Source: Deltaproteobacteria bacterium
Lineage (GTDB): Bacteria; Desulfobacterota; DSM-4660; Desulfatiglandales; HGW-15
Length of the DNA: 64,000 nucleotides
NCBI GenBank assembly: GCA_020060215.1
Contig: JAGVAP010000143.1
Coordinates: 1-64,000, forward strand
Direction: 5' to 3'
Under the pieces are notes generated by a model. The model searched no databases and was not told the origin of the DNA. It saw nothing but the letters and a program-made list of their open reading frames with translations. Shown here in pieces: positions 26,467 through 34,900 of the stretch. Both the position numbers and the translations under genes were made by a program. The first letter of the stretch is position 1. Every line of letters starts with the position of its first letter.

Positions 26467-27696
26467 ATGCCTGTTTACGAATACAAGGCACTGAATCGCA
26501 AAGGCAGGAACGTCCACGGCCTCATTACGGCCGAAGGACCTGCAGCGGCCAGACTCAAGCTGAGCCAGACCATGATTTTTCCCACCATGGTGCGGGAGGT
26601 GCAGGGGGGTGAGAAGGAGAGCGGTCTGACATCCCGCCTCTCGTTCATCCCCTCTCTCCGCTCGATCAGGTCCATCGAGGTGACCATTGCCCTCAGACAG
26701 CTGGCCACGCTCCTCTCTTCGGGTCTTCAGCTGGTGGATTGCCTGGACGGTGTCATCGAGCAGACCGAACAGGGGGCCTTGAGGAAGGTCCTCATCCAGG
26801 TCAGGGAAAAGGTGGTGGAGGGGGTCTCCCTCTCGTCCGCCATGGCCGATCATCCCTCCGTGTTCAACCCGATCTTTGTCAGCATGGTAAAGGCGGGGGA
26901 GGCAGGAGGGGCACTGGATATCATTCTCCTCAGGCTGGCGGACTTCTCGGAAAAGAGGATGAAGCTCAAGAAAAGGATCGAGGCGGCCCTGGCCTATCCC
27001 TTGTTCCTGGTCATGCTGAGCAGCATCATCCTGGTATTTCTCCTCTCGTTCGTGATGCCGAAGGTGATCGGGATCTTCCAGGGAATGAAACTCGCCCTGC
27101 CGTGGTCCACCCTGCTGCTCATCCACAGCACTCAATTCATGAAGAACTACTGGTGGCTGGTGGTGACAGGCACTGTGGCATGCGTGATCGGGTTTACCCT
27201 GTATGTCAAGACCGAAAAAGGGAGGCGGATTTGGGACCGGGTGCGGCTCCGAGTTCCCCTGTTTGGGAAACTCCATAACAAGGCGGTGGTCGCCCGCTTT
27301 ACCAGAACGCTCTCCACGCTTCTCAAGAGCGGCATTATCCTGGTGGATGCGCTCGAGATCGCCAAGCTCTCCATGGGGAACCGTATCATGGAGGATGCGG
27401 TTCGGGAGACCGGAAGGCTGGTGAGCGAAGGACAGGAGTTCGGGACTCTGCTCCGGAAGAGCAAGCGCTTCCCGCCCCTGGTGGTGCAGCTGGTTTCGGC
27501 CGGCGAAAGGGGCGGTGAACTGGACGAGATGCTCGCCAAGGCCGCCGAGGTGTACGAAGAGGATGTGGAGACCGCCATATCCTCGCTCACCTCCCTGATG
27601 GAGCCCGTGGTGATCCTGCTGATGGGCGGAATGGTCGGGTTCATCGTCATGGCCGTACTGCTGCCGATATTCGACATGACGGGAAGCATCAAATAG
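26467..27696 (+). CDS. gspF: Type II secretion inner-membrane protein GspF
   Basis: A 409-residue polytopic platform protein. It opens MPVYEYKALNRKGRNVHGLI and has two T2SSF domains (about residues 72-195 and 275-398) with transmembrane helices at about 172-195, 222-242 and 375-400. It organises pseudopilus assembly with GspE, L and M. A 202-bp gap separates it from gspE and contains a hairpin and an ATCCTGTTC repeat, so it may be translated from a separate or attenuated message. No strong Shine-Dalgarno sequence is visible. Confidence 0.95.
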   Translation: MPVYEYKALNRKGRNVHGLITAEGPAAARLKLSQTMIFPTMVREVQGGEKESGLTSRLSFIPSLRSIRSIEVTIALRQLATLLSSGLQLVDCLDGVIEQTEQGALRKVLIQVREKVVEGVSLSSAMADHPSVFNPIFVSMVKAGEAGGALDIILLRLADFSEKRMKLKKRIEAALAYPLFLVMLSSIILVFLLSFVMPKVIGIFQGMKLALPWSTLLLIHSTQFMKNYWWLVVTGTVACVIGFTLYVKTEKGRRIWDRVRLRVPLFGKLHNKAVVARFTRTLSTLLKSGIILVDALEIAKLSMGNRIMEDAVRETGRLVSEGQEFGTLLRKSKRFPPLVVQLVSAGERGGELDEMLAKAAEVYEEDVETAISSLTSLMEPVVILLMGGMVGFIVMAVLLPIFDMTGSIK

Positions 27697-27705
27697 AGAT
27701 GGGGT

Positions 27706-27830
27706 ACTGGAATGGTGGATTATTGGGGGTAATGGTGAAAAGGGAAAACCAGTAGTCCATCACAACCATAAGGTTCGCTCCTCCACATCATTCCAATATT
27801 CCATCATTCCATCATTCCAATCTTTCCACT
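27706..27830. repeat. ATTCCANN inverted-arm repeat, copy 5
   Basis: A short left arm TGGAATGGTGGAT (27708-27720) and a long right arm of ATTCCAAT/ATTCCATC units (about 27788-27828) surround about 65 bp between gspF and gspG. The right arm ends just before the AAGGAGG of gspG. Confidence 0.65.
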
Positions 27831-27850
27831 TTCACCCTTAAGGAGGACAT

Positions 27851-28321
27851 ATGATCTCGGATGAAAAGACCACGGCACCTGGACTCCGTACGGCGGGCTT
27901 CACGCTCCTGGAGATTCTCATCGTGATCACCATCCTCGGCATCCTGGCGAGCCTTATCGCTGTCCGAATGATGGACAGACCGGCCGAGGCCAGGATAATG
28001 AAGAGCCAGCTCGACATCAAGACCCTGGAAAACGCCTTGAAGCTTTTCAAACTGGACAACGGCTTCTATCCGTCCACGGACCAGGGACTGAAGGCCCTGG
28101 TCTCCAGGCCCACCATCGGCCGAAACGTTGTGCGCTGGAGGGAGGGCGGATACCTGGAGAAGGGGGTCTTGCCTCAGGATCCATGGGGGCGGGACTACCT
28201 TTACATGAGTCCGGGGGTCCACAACACGGATTTCGATATGTGGTCCTACGGGGGAGACGGCGAGGAAGGGGGAGAAGGGGAGGATCAGGACATCGTCAAC
28301 TGGGTGGTGCAGAAGCAATAG
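27851..28321 (+). CDS. gspG: Major pseudopilin GspG
   Basis: A 156-residue prepilin. Leader of 16 residues with cleavage expected at G16/F17 in TAG-FTLLEILIV; Glu at mature position 5 (E21) is present. The C-terminal part shows the GspG pattern: NGFYPSTDQGLKALV, then LPQDPWGRDYLYMSPG and the Ca-site loop with HNTDFDMWSYGGDGEE. An acidic Glu/Gly insert near 140-150 is unusual. It forms the pseudopilus shaft. AAGGAGG directly upstream fixes the start. Processing needs a GspO/PilD peptidase, which is not encoded here. Confidence 0.95.
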   Translation: MISDEKTTAPGLRTAGFTLLEILIVITILGILASLIAVRMMDRPAEARIMKSQLDIKTLENALKLFKLDNGFYPSTDQGLKALVSRPTIGRNVVRWREGGYLEKGVLPQDPWGRDYLYMSPGVHNTDFDMWSYGGDGEEGGEGEDQDIVNWVVQKQ

Positions 28322-28468
28322 CGACGCCTCTAGATGGATTGAATTCTCCAGGATGTCACCGGACATAGAGTAAATCTAACGCTTGGCCCTACACCGCCAC
28401 CGACACCGACGCGGAAATTCGAAATTCGAATATCGAAGCACGAAACAAATACAAATGACCAAATTCGG

Positions 28469-29014
28469 ATGGATCCCCAAGGTAAAGGACAGAATTTGAG
28501 TCAGCTCACCAGGAAATGCGGATTCACACTGTTTGAACTACTGATTGTCATAATTCTTTTCAGCCTCTTCGGGTCCCTTCTCTTCACACGCCTTGGCGAC
28601 TTTCTGACGGAGGGGGACTTGAGGGCCGCATACAGGACAGTGACGAACGAGATCCATCGATACCGGGGGATGGCCGCATACTCGCGCTCGGATCAATTCA
28701 TGGCGTTCGATATGGAAAGGAACAGCCTTTATCGCGTGGACTCCAGAGGAGAGCCCTTGTCCCTTGCGGACGGGAACACGGCTACAAGGGAAAGAGTGCT
28801 TCCCTCCGGGGTGCGCCTGGAAGACGTCGTGATCCATCCACGCGGGAAGGTCCGGGAAGGGGTGGCCGTGCTCCGGTTCTTCGCCGATGGGTCCGTGGAA
28901 AGGGCGCTCATCCACTTGAAGAGTGAAGACGATAGAACCTACACACTTCAACTGAACCCGCTGACCGGCAGCGTGAGAGTCCATGAAACATATGTGGATG
29001 AAAAGACGGACTAG
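28469..29014 (+). CDS. gspH: Minor pseudopilin GspH
   Basis: A 181-residue prepilin-like protein: leader to G18, then FTLFELLIVIILFSL with Glu at mature position 5 (E23), and a soluble beta domain. Order in the operon (after gspG, before gspI) and size identify it as GspH. The 147-bp gap upstream contains a GAAATTCGAAATTCGAATA low-complexity repeat. It overlaps gspI by 32 bp. Confidence 0.88.
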   Translation: MDPQGKGQNLSQLTRKCGFTLFELLIVIILFSLFGSLLFTRLGDFLTEGDLRAAYRTVTNEIHRYRGMAAYSRSDQFMAFDMERNSLYRVDSRGEPLSLADGNTATRERVLPSGVRLEDVVIHPRGKVREGVAVLRFFADGSVERALIHLKSEDDRTYTLQLNPLTGSVRVHETYVDEKTD

Positions 29015-29489
29015 CGCTTCGCGGTTGGCGGTTGGAGGTTGGAGGTTGGAAGCTGCAGGCAAGAGGCAGTTGCCTCGAACCTCGAGTGGAGCGAAGCGGA
29101 ACGCTCCTCCAACCTCAAACCAAAATGGCTTTACCCTCCTTGAAGTCATGGTCTCCATGGCCCTCATTGCAACGGCCCTCCTGGCAATCATGCAGCTGCT
29201 AGCCCAGAGCCTGGATCTTCAATCCGAGGCCGGGTTCATCACCGCGGCAAGGCTCCTGGCCCAGGAGAGGATTGCAGGGATAGCCGCAAACCCGGAGGAA
29301 CTCAGGGAAGGGAGCGCTGAAGGGGGCTTTGGGGAAGACCATCCCGGGTTCCGCTATACCCAGGAAATCAGTCGGACGGGCTCAAACGGGGAGTTGTACC
29401 GTGTGAGCCTCACTGTCTTCATGGATGAGGAAAAGACCCTGCAGCGATCCTTCCCGGTAGAGACGTTGCTGTACAGGAGACCGCAATGA
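28983..29489 (+). CDS. gspI: Minor pseudopilin GspI with abnormally long leader
   Basis: A 168-residue pseudopilin. The cleavage site is G49/F50 in NQNG-FTLLEVMVSMAL, with Glu at mature position 5. Type IV-like leaders are usually under 25 residues; here 49 precede the site, and residues 11-45 are encoded by GGTTGGA repeats and other intergenic-type sequence (29021-29110). Other ATGs at 28992 and 28998 shorten it only slightly. The mature part has the GspI pattern (AARLLAQERIAGIA). The start overlaps the end of gspH, and the stop overlaps the next start by 4 nt (ATGA). Confidence 0.85.
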   Translation: MKHMWMKRRTSASRLAVGGWRLEAAGKRQLPRTSSGAKRNAPPTSNQNGFTLLEVMVSMALIATALLAIMQLLAQSLDLQSEAGFITAARLLAQERIAGIAANPEELREGSAEGGFGEDHPGFRYTQEISRTGSNGELYRVSLTVFMDEEKTLQRSFPVETLLYRRPQ

Positions 29490-30553
29490 TCCACCCCTCA
29501 ACCCCTGCCATGACAACCTCGGAGACTCGGTCACGGAGAACGCCAATGTATGATTCCGACAGATTGTTGATCACGGGGGGATGCGGATTCATCGGAACAC
29601 GGCTCATCGCATACCTGATCCAAAACCGCCCGGAGACAAAGATTCGTGTACTGGACAATCTTTCCACCGGGTCCCGCAACGACCTATCGAAGGTCACCCC
29701 TTTCCTGGAATGCAGGGGGCCGAACGGGGAAGCGTGGCATCGTCAGGTCCATCTGATCGTCGGCGACATCGTGAATGCCGAGGTGGCCAGGCTGGCATGC
29801 TCCGATGTCGATCGTGTCGTCCACCTCGCTGCGAACAGCGGAGTTCCCTCCTCGGTTGAGGATCCGGGGCTCGATCTGCGGTCGAACGTCATTGGAACGT
29901 TCAACATGCTTGAAGCCTCCCTGAAGAGCGGAGTAAAGCGGTTTGTCTTCGCTTCCTCCGGGGCTCCCATCGGGCAATGCGAACCGCCGATCCATGAGGA
30001 AATGGCCTGTCATCCCGTCTCCCCTTACGGCGCAAGCAAGCTGGCTGGAGAAGGATACTGCTCTGCATTCTACCACACCTATGGGCTGGAAACGGTCATC
30101 CTCCGCTTCTCCAACGTCTACGGCCCGGGTTCCCGCCACAAGAGCAGCGTGGTCGCGAAATTCATCAATCAGGCCATCAAAGGTGAACCCATCGAGGTTT
30201 TTGGGAGCGGAGAGCAGACCCGCGATTTTGTCTATGTCCAGGACCTGGTCCGGGCGATCTGCCTGGCATTGAGGAAGGAAGGGATAGGAGGCGAGATCTT
30301 TCAGATTGCGACCAATACGGAGACGACCATATCGGATATCCTCGATGGTCTCAGGGTCCATTTCAGAAAGGCAGGTCTGGACGGGATCAGGATCATTGGA
30401 AAGGACGAGAGAATAGGCGACGTAAGAAGGAATTGTTCCGATATCACCAAGGCCGGGGACATGCTGGGGTGGAAACCCGAGATCCGGATCGAAGAAGGAC
30501 TGGAAAAGACCTTCAAATGGTTTGAGAAACCGGAAACAAGGGATGCGACCTGA
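29486..30553 (+). CDS. NAD-dependent sugar epimerase/dehydratase within the gsp operon
   Basis: A 355-residue extended short-chain dehydrogenase. NAD-binding LLITGGCGFIGTRL, a DNLSTG segment, LAANSGVP, catalytic region SSGAPIG and YGASK, and RFSNVYGPG place it with UDP-glucose 4-epimerase-like enzymes; the exact sugar is not readable. The first 20 residues are an extension, and an internal ATG (MYDSDRLL, about 29546) may be the real start, although ATG 29486 is coupled by a 4-nt overlap with gspI. Its 3' end overlaps gspJ by 11 nt. An enzyme of nucleotide-sugar metabolism between gspI and gspJ is unusual and suggests modification of a secreted protein or of surface sugar. Confidence 0.88.
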   Translation: MIHPSTPAMTTSETRSRRTPMYDSDRLLITGGCGFIGTRLIAYLIQNRPETKIRVLDNLSTGSRNDLSKVTPFLECRGPNGEAWHRQVHLIVGDIVNAEVARLACSDVDRVVHLAANSGVPSSVEDPGLDLRSNVIGTFNMLEASLKSGVKRFVFASSGAPIGQCEPPIHEEMACHPVSPYGASKLAGEGYCSAFYHTYGLETVILRFSNVYGPGSRHKSSVVAKFINQAIKGEPIEVFGSGEQTRDFVYVQDLVRAICLALRKEGIGGEIFQIATNTETTISDILDGLRVHFRKAGLDGIRIIGKDERIGDVRRNCSDITKAGDMLGWKPEIRIEEGLEKTFKWFEKPETRDAT

Positions 30554-31220
30554 AACGGAAGGCGGGGGTTTCTCCGGAGAGAGGTTCTCAGCAGGGACCC
30601 GCACGGACGGCATGACTCTCCTGGAGGTGACGATTTCGGTATTCGTCCTGGTGATGATCATGGGGGTGCTCTACGGGGCCTATAACTCCTGTGCGGAATC
30701 CGTTCGGATTGCCCGTGACGGAGGGGAGATCAGGCAAACGGCCAGGATGATCCTGGAACGGATGAGCGTGGAACTTGAGTGCGCAGTGGCAGGTGGGGGA
30801 CTGTCCATGGTTGGAGAAGAAGCGGAAATGGATGGTCACCCGGCCGACCGGATCCGGTTCTACAGCGTGGGCGGGGCGAGCCGGGAGGCGGGAGTGGATC
30901 TCGTCCGTCTGAGTTATGCACTGACGAGAGACCCGGAAGGGGGCGGGCTGATCCTCGCCCGCACCGAGGAAGGGGTGGTCGGGCCAGGGAACACCATGGT
31001 CAGCCACTCCTTTGAGCTCGCGCGCAAGGTGAGGGGCTTCGATATCGTCTACCATGACACGGAGGGGAAGAGATTCGAACAATGGAACACCGGCTCCGGA
31101 GAGCACGCGGATATGCTTCCCTCGTTCATCCTGATCCGGTTGGCCCTGGGGGGAACTGAAGGGAAACCTCAGATCTTCACCACGGGCGTGCACCCCGAAC
31201 TGTCAGAGGTCCGACGCTGA
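30543..31220 (+). CDS. gspJ: Minor pseudopilin GspJ
   Basis: A 225-residue pseudopilin from ATG 30543 (a TTG at 30522 is in frame too). Leader to G23, then MTLLEVTISVFVLVMIMGVL with Glu at mature position 5 (E28), and methionine at +1 rather than phenylalanine. The soluble domain includes ARMILERMSVELE, FYSVGG and the typical GspJ strand pattern. It is part of the pseudopilus tip with GspI and GspK. It overlaps the epimerase, so the epimerase is embedded in the gsp transcript rather than beside it. Confidence 0.88.
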   Translation: MRPETEGGGFSGERFSAGTRTDGMTLLEVTISVFVLVMIMGVLYGAYNSCAESVRIARDGGEIRQTARMILERMSVELECAVAGGGLSMVGEEAEMDGHPADRIRFYSVGGASREAGVDLVRLSYALTRDPEGGGLILARTEEGVVGPGNTMVSHSFELARKVRGFDIVYHDTEGKRFEQWNTGSGEHADMLPSFILIRLALGGTEGKPQIFTTGVHPELSEVRR

Positions 31221-31784
31221 TCCGAAAATCCCCCTAGATGAAGGAATGATTTACTGGCATGCCAGTGGTACGAACAATGGCTGTGCCGGTGATTCGTGCC
31301 GGGAACAGAAAAATCTTTCTCAATGGAGCGCCAAATGGATCAAAGGGGAACCCTCACCACGGGCCAAGAACCGGCGGACAAGCTTCAATAGGAATGAATA
31401 TCGTTGGAGCCCTATTCCTGTGGGAGCAAGCTCCTGCTTCCCGATTCTTTCAGTTCCGAGAAGATCGGGAATCAGGAGCTTGCTCCCACAGAAGACCACC
31501 AGGACTCACTGTTCGATCATTCTTGCCACCTCCGCGGGCAAGCGAGCGGGGCTGACCTGTCGTCCCTAGTCCCGCGGTTATCTCCCCATTCGACTTTGCG
31601 CGTTGAGCGTTCAACGTTCGTTATCACCTGAGATCGGTTCACTTCCCTTTGAAACCTCCACCTCTGGTTACCCTCATAGTCGCATAAAACAATTTCGAGG
31701 GGGTCTCCTGAGGCCACCCGCTCTGCGGGTGGAGTGTCACTGAACTTCCCCCTTTTCCAAAGGGGGACCGAGGGGGATTTGGGC
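31221..31784. repeat. Gene-free gap of 564 bp with REP-like pairs and CCCCCTTT palindrome
   Basis: No credible gene was found between gspJ and gspK. An inverted REP-like pair lies at about 31418-31492 (GGGAGCAAGCTCCTGCTTCC ... GGAGCTTGCTCCCACAG). A GTTGAGCGTTCAACGTTCG low-complexity stretch lies near 31601-31620. Just before gspK, about 31745-31780, is a CCCCCTTTTCCAAAGGGGGA palindrome. Short open frames here run through the repeats and have no coding character. Confidence 0.65.
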
Positions 31785-32708
31785 ATGGAACGTCGCGGTT
31801 CGGTCCTGATCATTACATTGATGATCATCATGAGCCTTGCGGGTTTGACGCTGGATCTTTCAGACCAGTCGACCATATCCCTCTCCCTTTGCGGCTTTTC
31901 GCGAGACTCCTTTCTCGCCCGCCAGGCGGCCCGGTCGGGGGTGCAGGTCGCACTGGAGCGCATCGCGTCGGATCCCGACCAGGAGGTGGACAGCCTGCAG
32001 GAGGAGTGGGCCGCTTTCAGCTCCGTGCCTTTGCCGGAGACCCTTCCCGAAGAGCTGGTCGTGTCAGGCCGGATTGTCGACGAGAGCGGGAAACTCAACC
32101 TGAACACCCTGCTGAATCCAAAAGGAGAGATCGAGGAGAAAGACCAACGGCTGCTGATCCGTCTTTTTCGGGCGTTGGGTATTGAGGAGGAAAAGGCGGC
32201 CCCTCTGCTGGACTGGCTGGACAAGGATGAAATCGAGCGAATGGGCGGCGCCGAGTCCTATTACTACCAGGACCTCCAAGTGCCTTATGCCTCCGCCAAC
32301 GGCCCATTGATGACGCTCGATCAGATTGCCCTGGTCAAAGGGGTTGCAGAGTCCTTTCAAGGCAAAGACCTGCGGGACTATGTGACCCTGTATTCCGACG
32401 GGAAAGTCAACATCAACACGGCTCCCGTGGAGGTGCTTCAAGCACTGAGTGACAAGTTCGACCGTTCCGTTGCCGAGGCCATCGTCGACTACCGCAAGAC
32501 CGACGTCTTCCGCAAAACGGAGGATCTGAGGAAGATCCATGGAATGGACGAAAACCTGTTGAGCGGTGTCAGCGAGTGGGTCACGGTCAAGAGCTCGGCC
32601 TTCTCTATCGAAGCAGTGGGCAGCTATTCGGGAGTATCTTCGGCGGTTCGTGCGGTGGCCAGGAAGGAAAAGGATGGAATGAAGCTCATCTACTGGAGGA
32701 CGCAATAG
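31785..32708 (+). CDS. gspK: Minor pseudopilin GspK
   Basis: A 307-residue protein. Short leader MERRG, then SVLIITLMIIMSLAGL, without Glu at mature position 5 as expected for GspK. The large globular domain has the two SAM-like helical repeats (LNLNTLLNP, LLDWLDKDEIERMGGAESYYYQ, VNINTAPVEVLQALSDKF) that define the family. It caps the pseudopilus tip with GspI/J. The start follows a palindromic repeat and has no clear ribosome site, so ATG 31785 is taken from the leader pattern. Confidence 0.93.
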   Translation: MERRGSVLIITLMIIMSLAGLTLDLSDQSTISLSLCGFSRDSFLARQAARSGVQVALERIASDPDQEVDSLQEEWAAFSSVPLPETLPEELVVSGRIVDESGKLNLNTLLNPKGEIEEKDQRLLIRLFRALGIEEEKAAPLLDWLDKDEIERMGGAESYYYQDLQVPYASANGPLMTLDQIALVKGVAESFQGKDLRDYVTLYSDGKVNINTAPVEVLQALSDKFDRSVAEAIVDYRKTDVFRKTEDLRKIHGMDENLLSGVSEWVTVKSSAFSIEAVGSYSGVSSAVRAVARKEKDGMKLIYWRTQ

Positions 32709-32713
32709 GAACG

Positions 32714-34138
32714 ATGGAATTCCTGCGAGATCTCTTCCTGCCCAGGAGCGTGGTCGGGCTGCACTTGGATCATCGGACCGTCAGGGCCGTGCAGGTCTCC
32801 AACCCCTTCCGGTCTCCGGTGATCGATCGCATGGTGGTTCAGGACCTGGGGGATCTCGAGAACGGCTGCAGTATCGGGGAGCTGCTCAAGATGCAGAAGA
32901 TGTCCCCGGAGCTGGTGATTACGGGGCTCCCCTCTTCAGCAGCATCGATCCGGGAGCTCTCCATCGCCTTTGACCATCCCAGGAAAGTGGGCCGGATCAT
33001 CAAGTACCAGATGGAGCCCCTGGTCCCCTATCCGGTAGAGGATATGATCGTGGACTACCTGCCTGCAGCACCAGGGGAGCCCCTCACGGCGATCGGGGTA
33101 AGAAAAGAGATGATCTCGGCCCGGATCGAAGATCTCCGAAGAGCGAAAATCGAACCCGGGGTGGTGACCCTGGATAGTCTCGCCCTGTTCGGACTCTACC
33201 TCCGGCTTCACGAGGAGGAGATCTCGAGTGGAGTGTCCATTGTTCACAGAGAAAAAGATGAAACGCTCCTGATTGTCGTAGATAAGAGCAGGCCGGCCCT
33301 CATCCGGGTCCTGCAGGGGGGGCATGTCTCGGAGATCAAGCACAGCCTGGATCTCTACCAATTGAAAAACCCATCCTGCACGATGGAGAGGATCCTTTTG
33401 ACAGGGCCGGCAGCGGAAGAGACACTCGCAATGGAGCTAGGCCGGGAAACGGGGATCGATGTGACCCCCTGGCGTCCTTTCGACCACCTCAGGCACGGGC
33501 TTGGGGAGATCGACATCGCGACCCAGTCCCTCTTTGCCGTTCCCCTTGGGCTTGCCATCGGGTGCTTTGCGGCGCCCCTGAGAGGGTTCAATCTCAGACG
33601 CGAAGAGTTCGCACTCATGAGCTCCGCGAATCTGAAGAGGCCTCTTGCGTACATGGCGGCCGCCATCCTGATCCTCGGAACGCTCGTCACCTTCACGACC
33701 TACCATGGGCTCCACCGGTCCGAAAGAGAATACGCGGACTTGAGATCTGAGATCCATACGGTTTTCAAGGCTGCATCTCCGGATGTCCCCAACATCCTCA
33801 AGGGCATGGAATTGGAGCAGATGAGGCAGAGGATCAATGAGGGCATGAGGGACCACAGGTGGGTGGCAGGGCTCACGGAGGGAGGGCTTACGATCGACGT
33901 GCTGCTCATACTCACGCGAAACCTCACCGGACTCAAGGACGTAAAGCTGGACAATGTCTCGATCGAAGGCAAAAGGGTGGACCTCGACGGTCGCGCATCA
34001 TCATTCCAGAGTGTGGATAACATGAAGGCCGTTCTTGAGCGTACCGGCTTTTTCACGCAGGTCAGGCTGGTTGGAGCGAAGATGGACAACAGGGACAAGA
34101 TGGTACGGTTCAACTTTGTGATGGAGCGTCAGCCATGA
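32714..34138 (+). CDS. gspL: Type II secretion protein GspL (PilM-like cytoplasmic domain)
   Basis: A 474-residue protein. The N-terminal actin-like part (VVGLHLDHRTVRAVQV, ITGLPSSAASIRELSIAF, KVGRIIKYQMEPLVPYPVEDMIVDY) is of the PilM/GspL type; one transmembrane helix lies at about residues 312-330, followed by a coiled segment and a ferredoxin-like periplasmic domain with LDNVSIEGKRVDLDG. It joins GspE to GspM. It begins five nt after gspK, and the last four bases overlap gspM (ATGA). The frame extends upstream into gspK, but ATG 32714 gives the normal N-terminus. Confidence 0.88.
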   Translation: MEFLRDLFLPRSVVGLHLDHRTVRAVQVSNPFRSPVIDRMVVQDLGDLENGCSIGELLKMQKMSPELVITGLPSSAASIRELSIAFDHPRKVGRIIKYQMEPLVPYPVEDMIVDYLPAAPGEPLTAIGVRKEMISARIEDLRRAKIEPGVVTLDSLALFGLYLRLHEEEISSGVSIVHREKDETLLIVVDKSRPALIRVLQGGHVSEIKHSLDLYQLKNPSCTMERILLTGPAAEETLAMELGRETGIDVTPWRPFDHLRHGLGEIDIATQSLFAVPLGLAIGCFAAPLRGFNLRREEFALMSSANLKRPLAYMAAAILILGTLVTFTTYHGLHRSEREYADLRSEIHTVFKAASPDVPNILKGMELEQMRQRINEGMRDHRWVAGLTEGGLTIDVLLILTRNLTGLKDVKLDNVSIEGKRVDLDGRASSFQSVDNMKAVLERTGFFTQVRLVGAKMDNRDKMVRFNFVMERQP

Positions 34139-34656
34139 AGCCGGGGTTGAGGATCCTGGCCGCAACCGCTGCAGCAGGAATTCTTCTGTTGGGCCTTTTG
34201 TACTACCTCCTCCTTCTTTCGCCCGCCCAGGCAAAGCGGAAGTCGCTGGACAGGTCCGTGGCCAAAATGAGGAGCGACCTCTCGCAGATGATCCTCCTCA
34301 AGTCCCGATGGGAGGCCTTTGTAAAGTCCAGGGCGGAGGCAGAGAAGATGCTGCAGCAGCGGGGAAAGGACTTCACACTTCTGACGTACCTTGAAGGCGT
34401 GTGCCGCCAGGCGGGGATCGATCAGAAGATCCAGTACATGAAACCCCTGGATCTGCCGGAGCAGGAAGGTCCGGTCAAGCCCGTGGGGATCGAGATGCGT
34501 CTTTCCGAACTGGACATCCGCAACCTGGTTCAGCTCTTGTACCAGATCGAACATTCCCGCCAGCTCCTGAGCATCACCAGGATCAAGATCCGCCCGTCTG
34601 CGGAGGAAGGAAAGAGGTCCCTGGAAGTCATCCTGCAGATCGGTACATGCATGTGA
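34135..34656 (+). CDS. gspM: Type II secretion protein GspM
   Basis: A 173-residue bitopic protein: transmembrane helix about residues 7-28, periplasmic coiled-coil region (about 32-90) and a small ferredoxin-like domain (about 95-170, with LSELDIRNLVQLLYQIE and LLSITRIKI). Position after gspL with a 4-nt overlap, topology and size identify it as GspM. It is the last gsp gene; gspN and gspO are absent. Confidence 0.88.
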   Translation: MKPGLRILAATAAAGILLLGLLYYLLLLSPAQAKRKSLDRSVAKMRSDLSQMILLKSRWEAFVKSRAEAEKMLQQRGKDFTLLTYLEGVCRQAGIDQKIQYMKPLDLPEQEGPVKPVGIEMRLSELDIRNLVQLLYQIEHSRQLLSITRIKIRPSAEEGKRSLEVILQIGTCM

Positions 34657-34900
34657 CGGATGAACAGCCGGGAACGTAGAGAAACATACCTATCAAACGA
34701 CATCTGCGCCGAGGGCCGCATGGTTGTTGCCACCGTGTGATCTGACCTGAGGAGGTTGCTCTCAGGCTTCTATCCATTGAAACCATGCCGTCGGAGAAAG
34801 GAGGTGGAGAGAGGCAGCAATGGTGCACGCGGTGAGTCGCCGGCAAGGGAGATGGTTAAAGGACAGAAACTGTATCCGAGAGGATGGGAAGGAGATGGAG

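Noticed and set aside
8596..27830. Short-period arrays considered as CRISPR
   Set aside because: Units are 8-9 bp without unique spacers of 30 or so bases, and no cas genes are present.
31246..31569. Overlapping small open frames in the gspJ-gspK gap
   Set aside because: They cross REP-like repeats, lack ribosome sites and have no coding character.
34657..34900. Possible c-di-GMP or other riboswitch upstream of the PEP-CTERM gene
   Set aside because: A leader of about 240 nt is present, but I could not match the conserved core of any riboswitch class.
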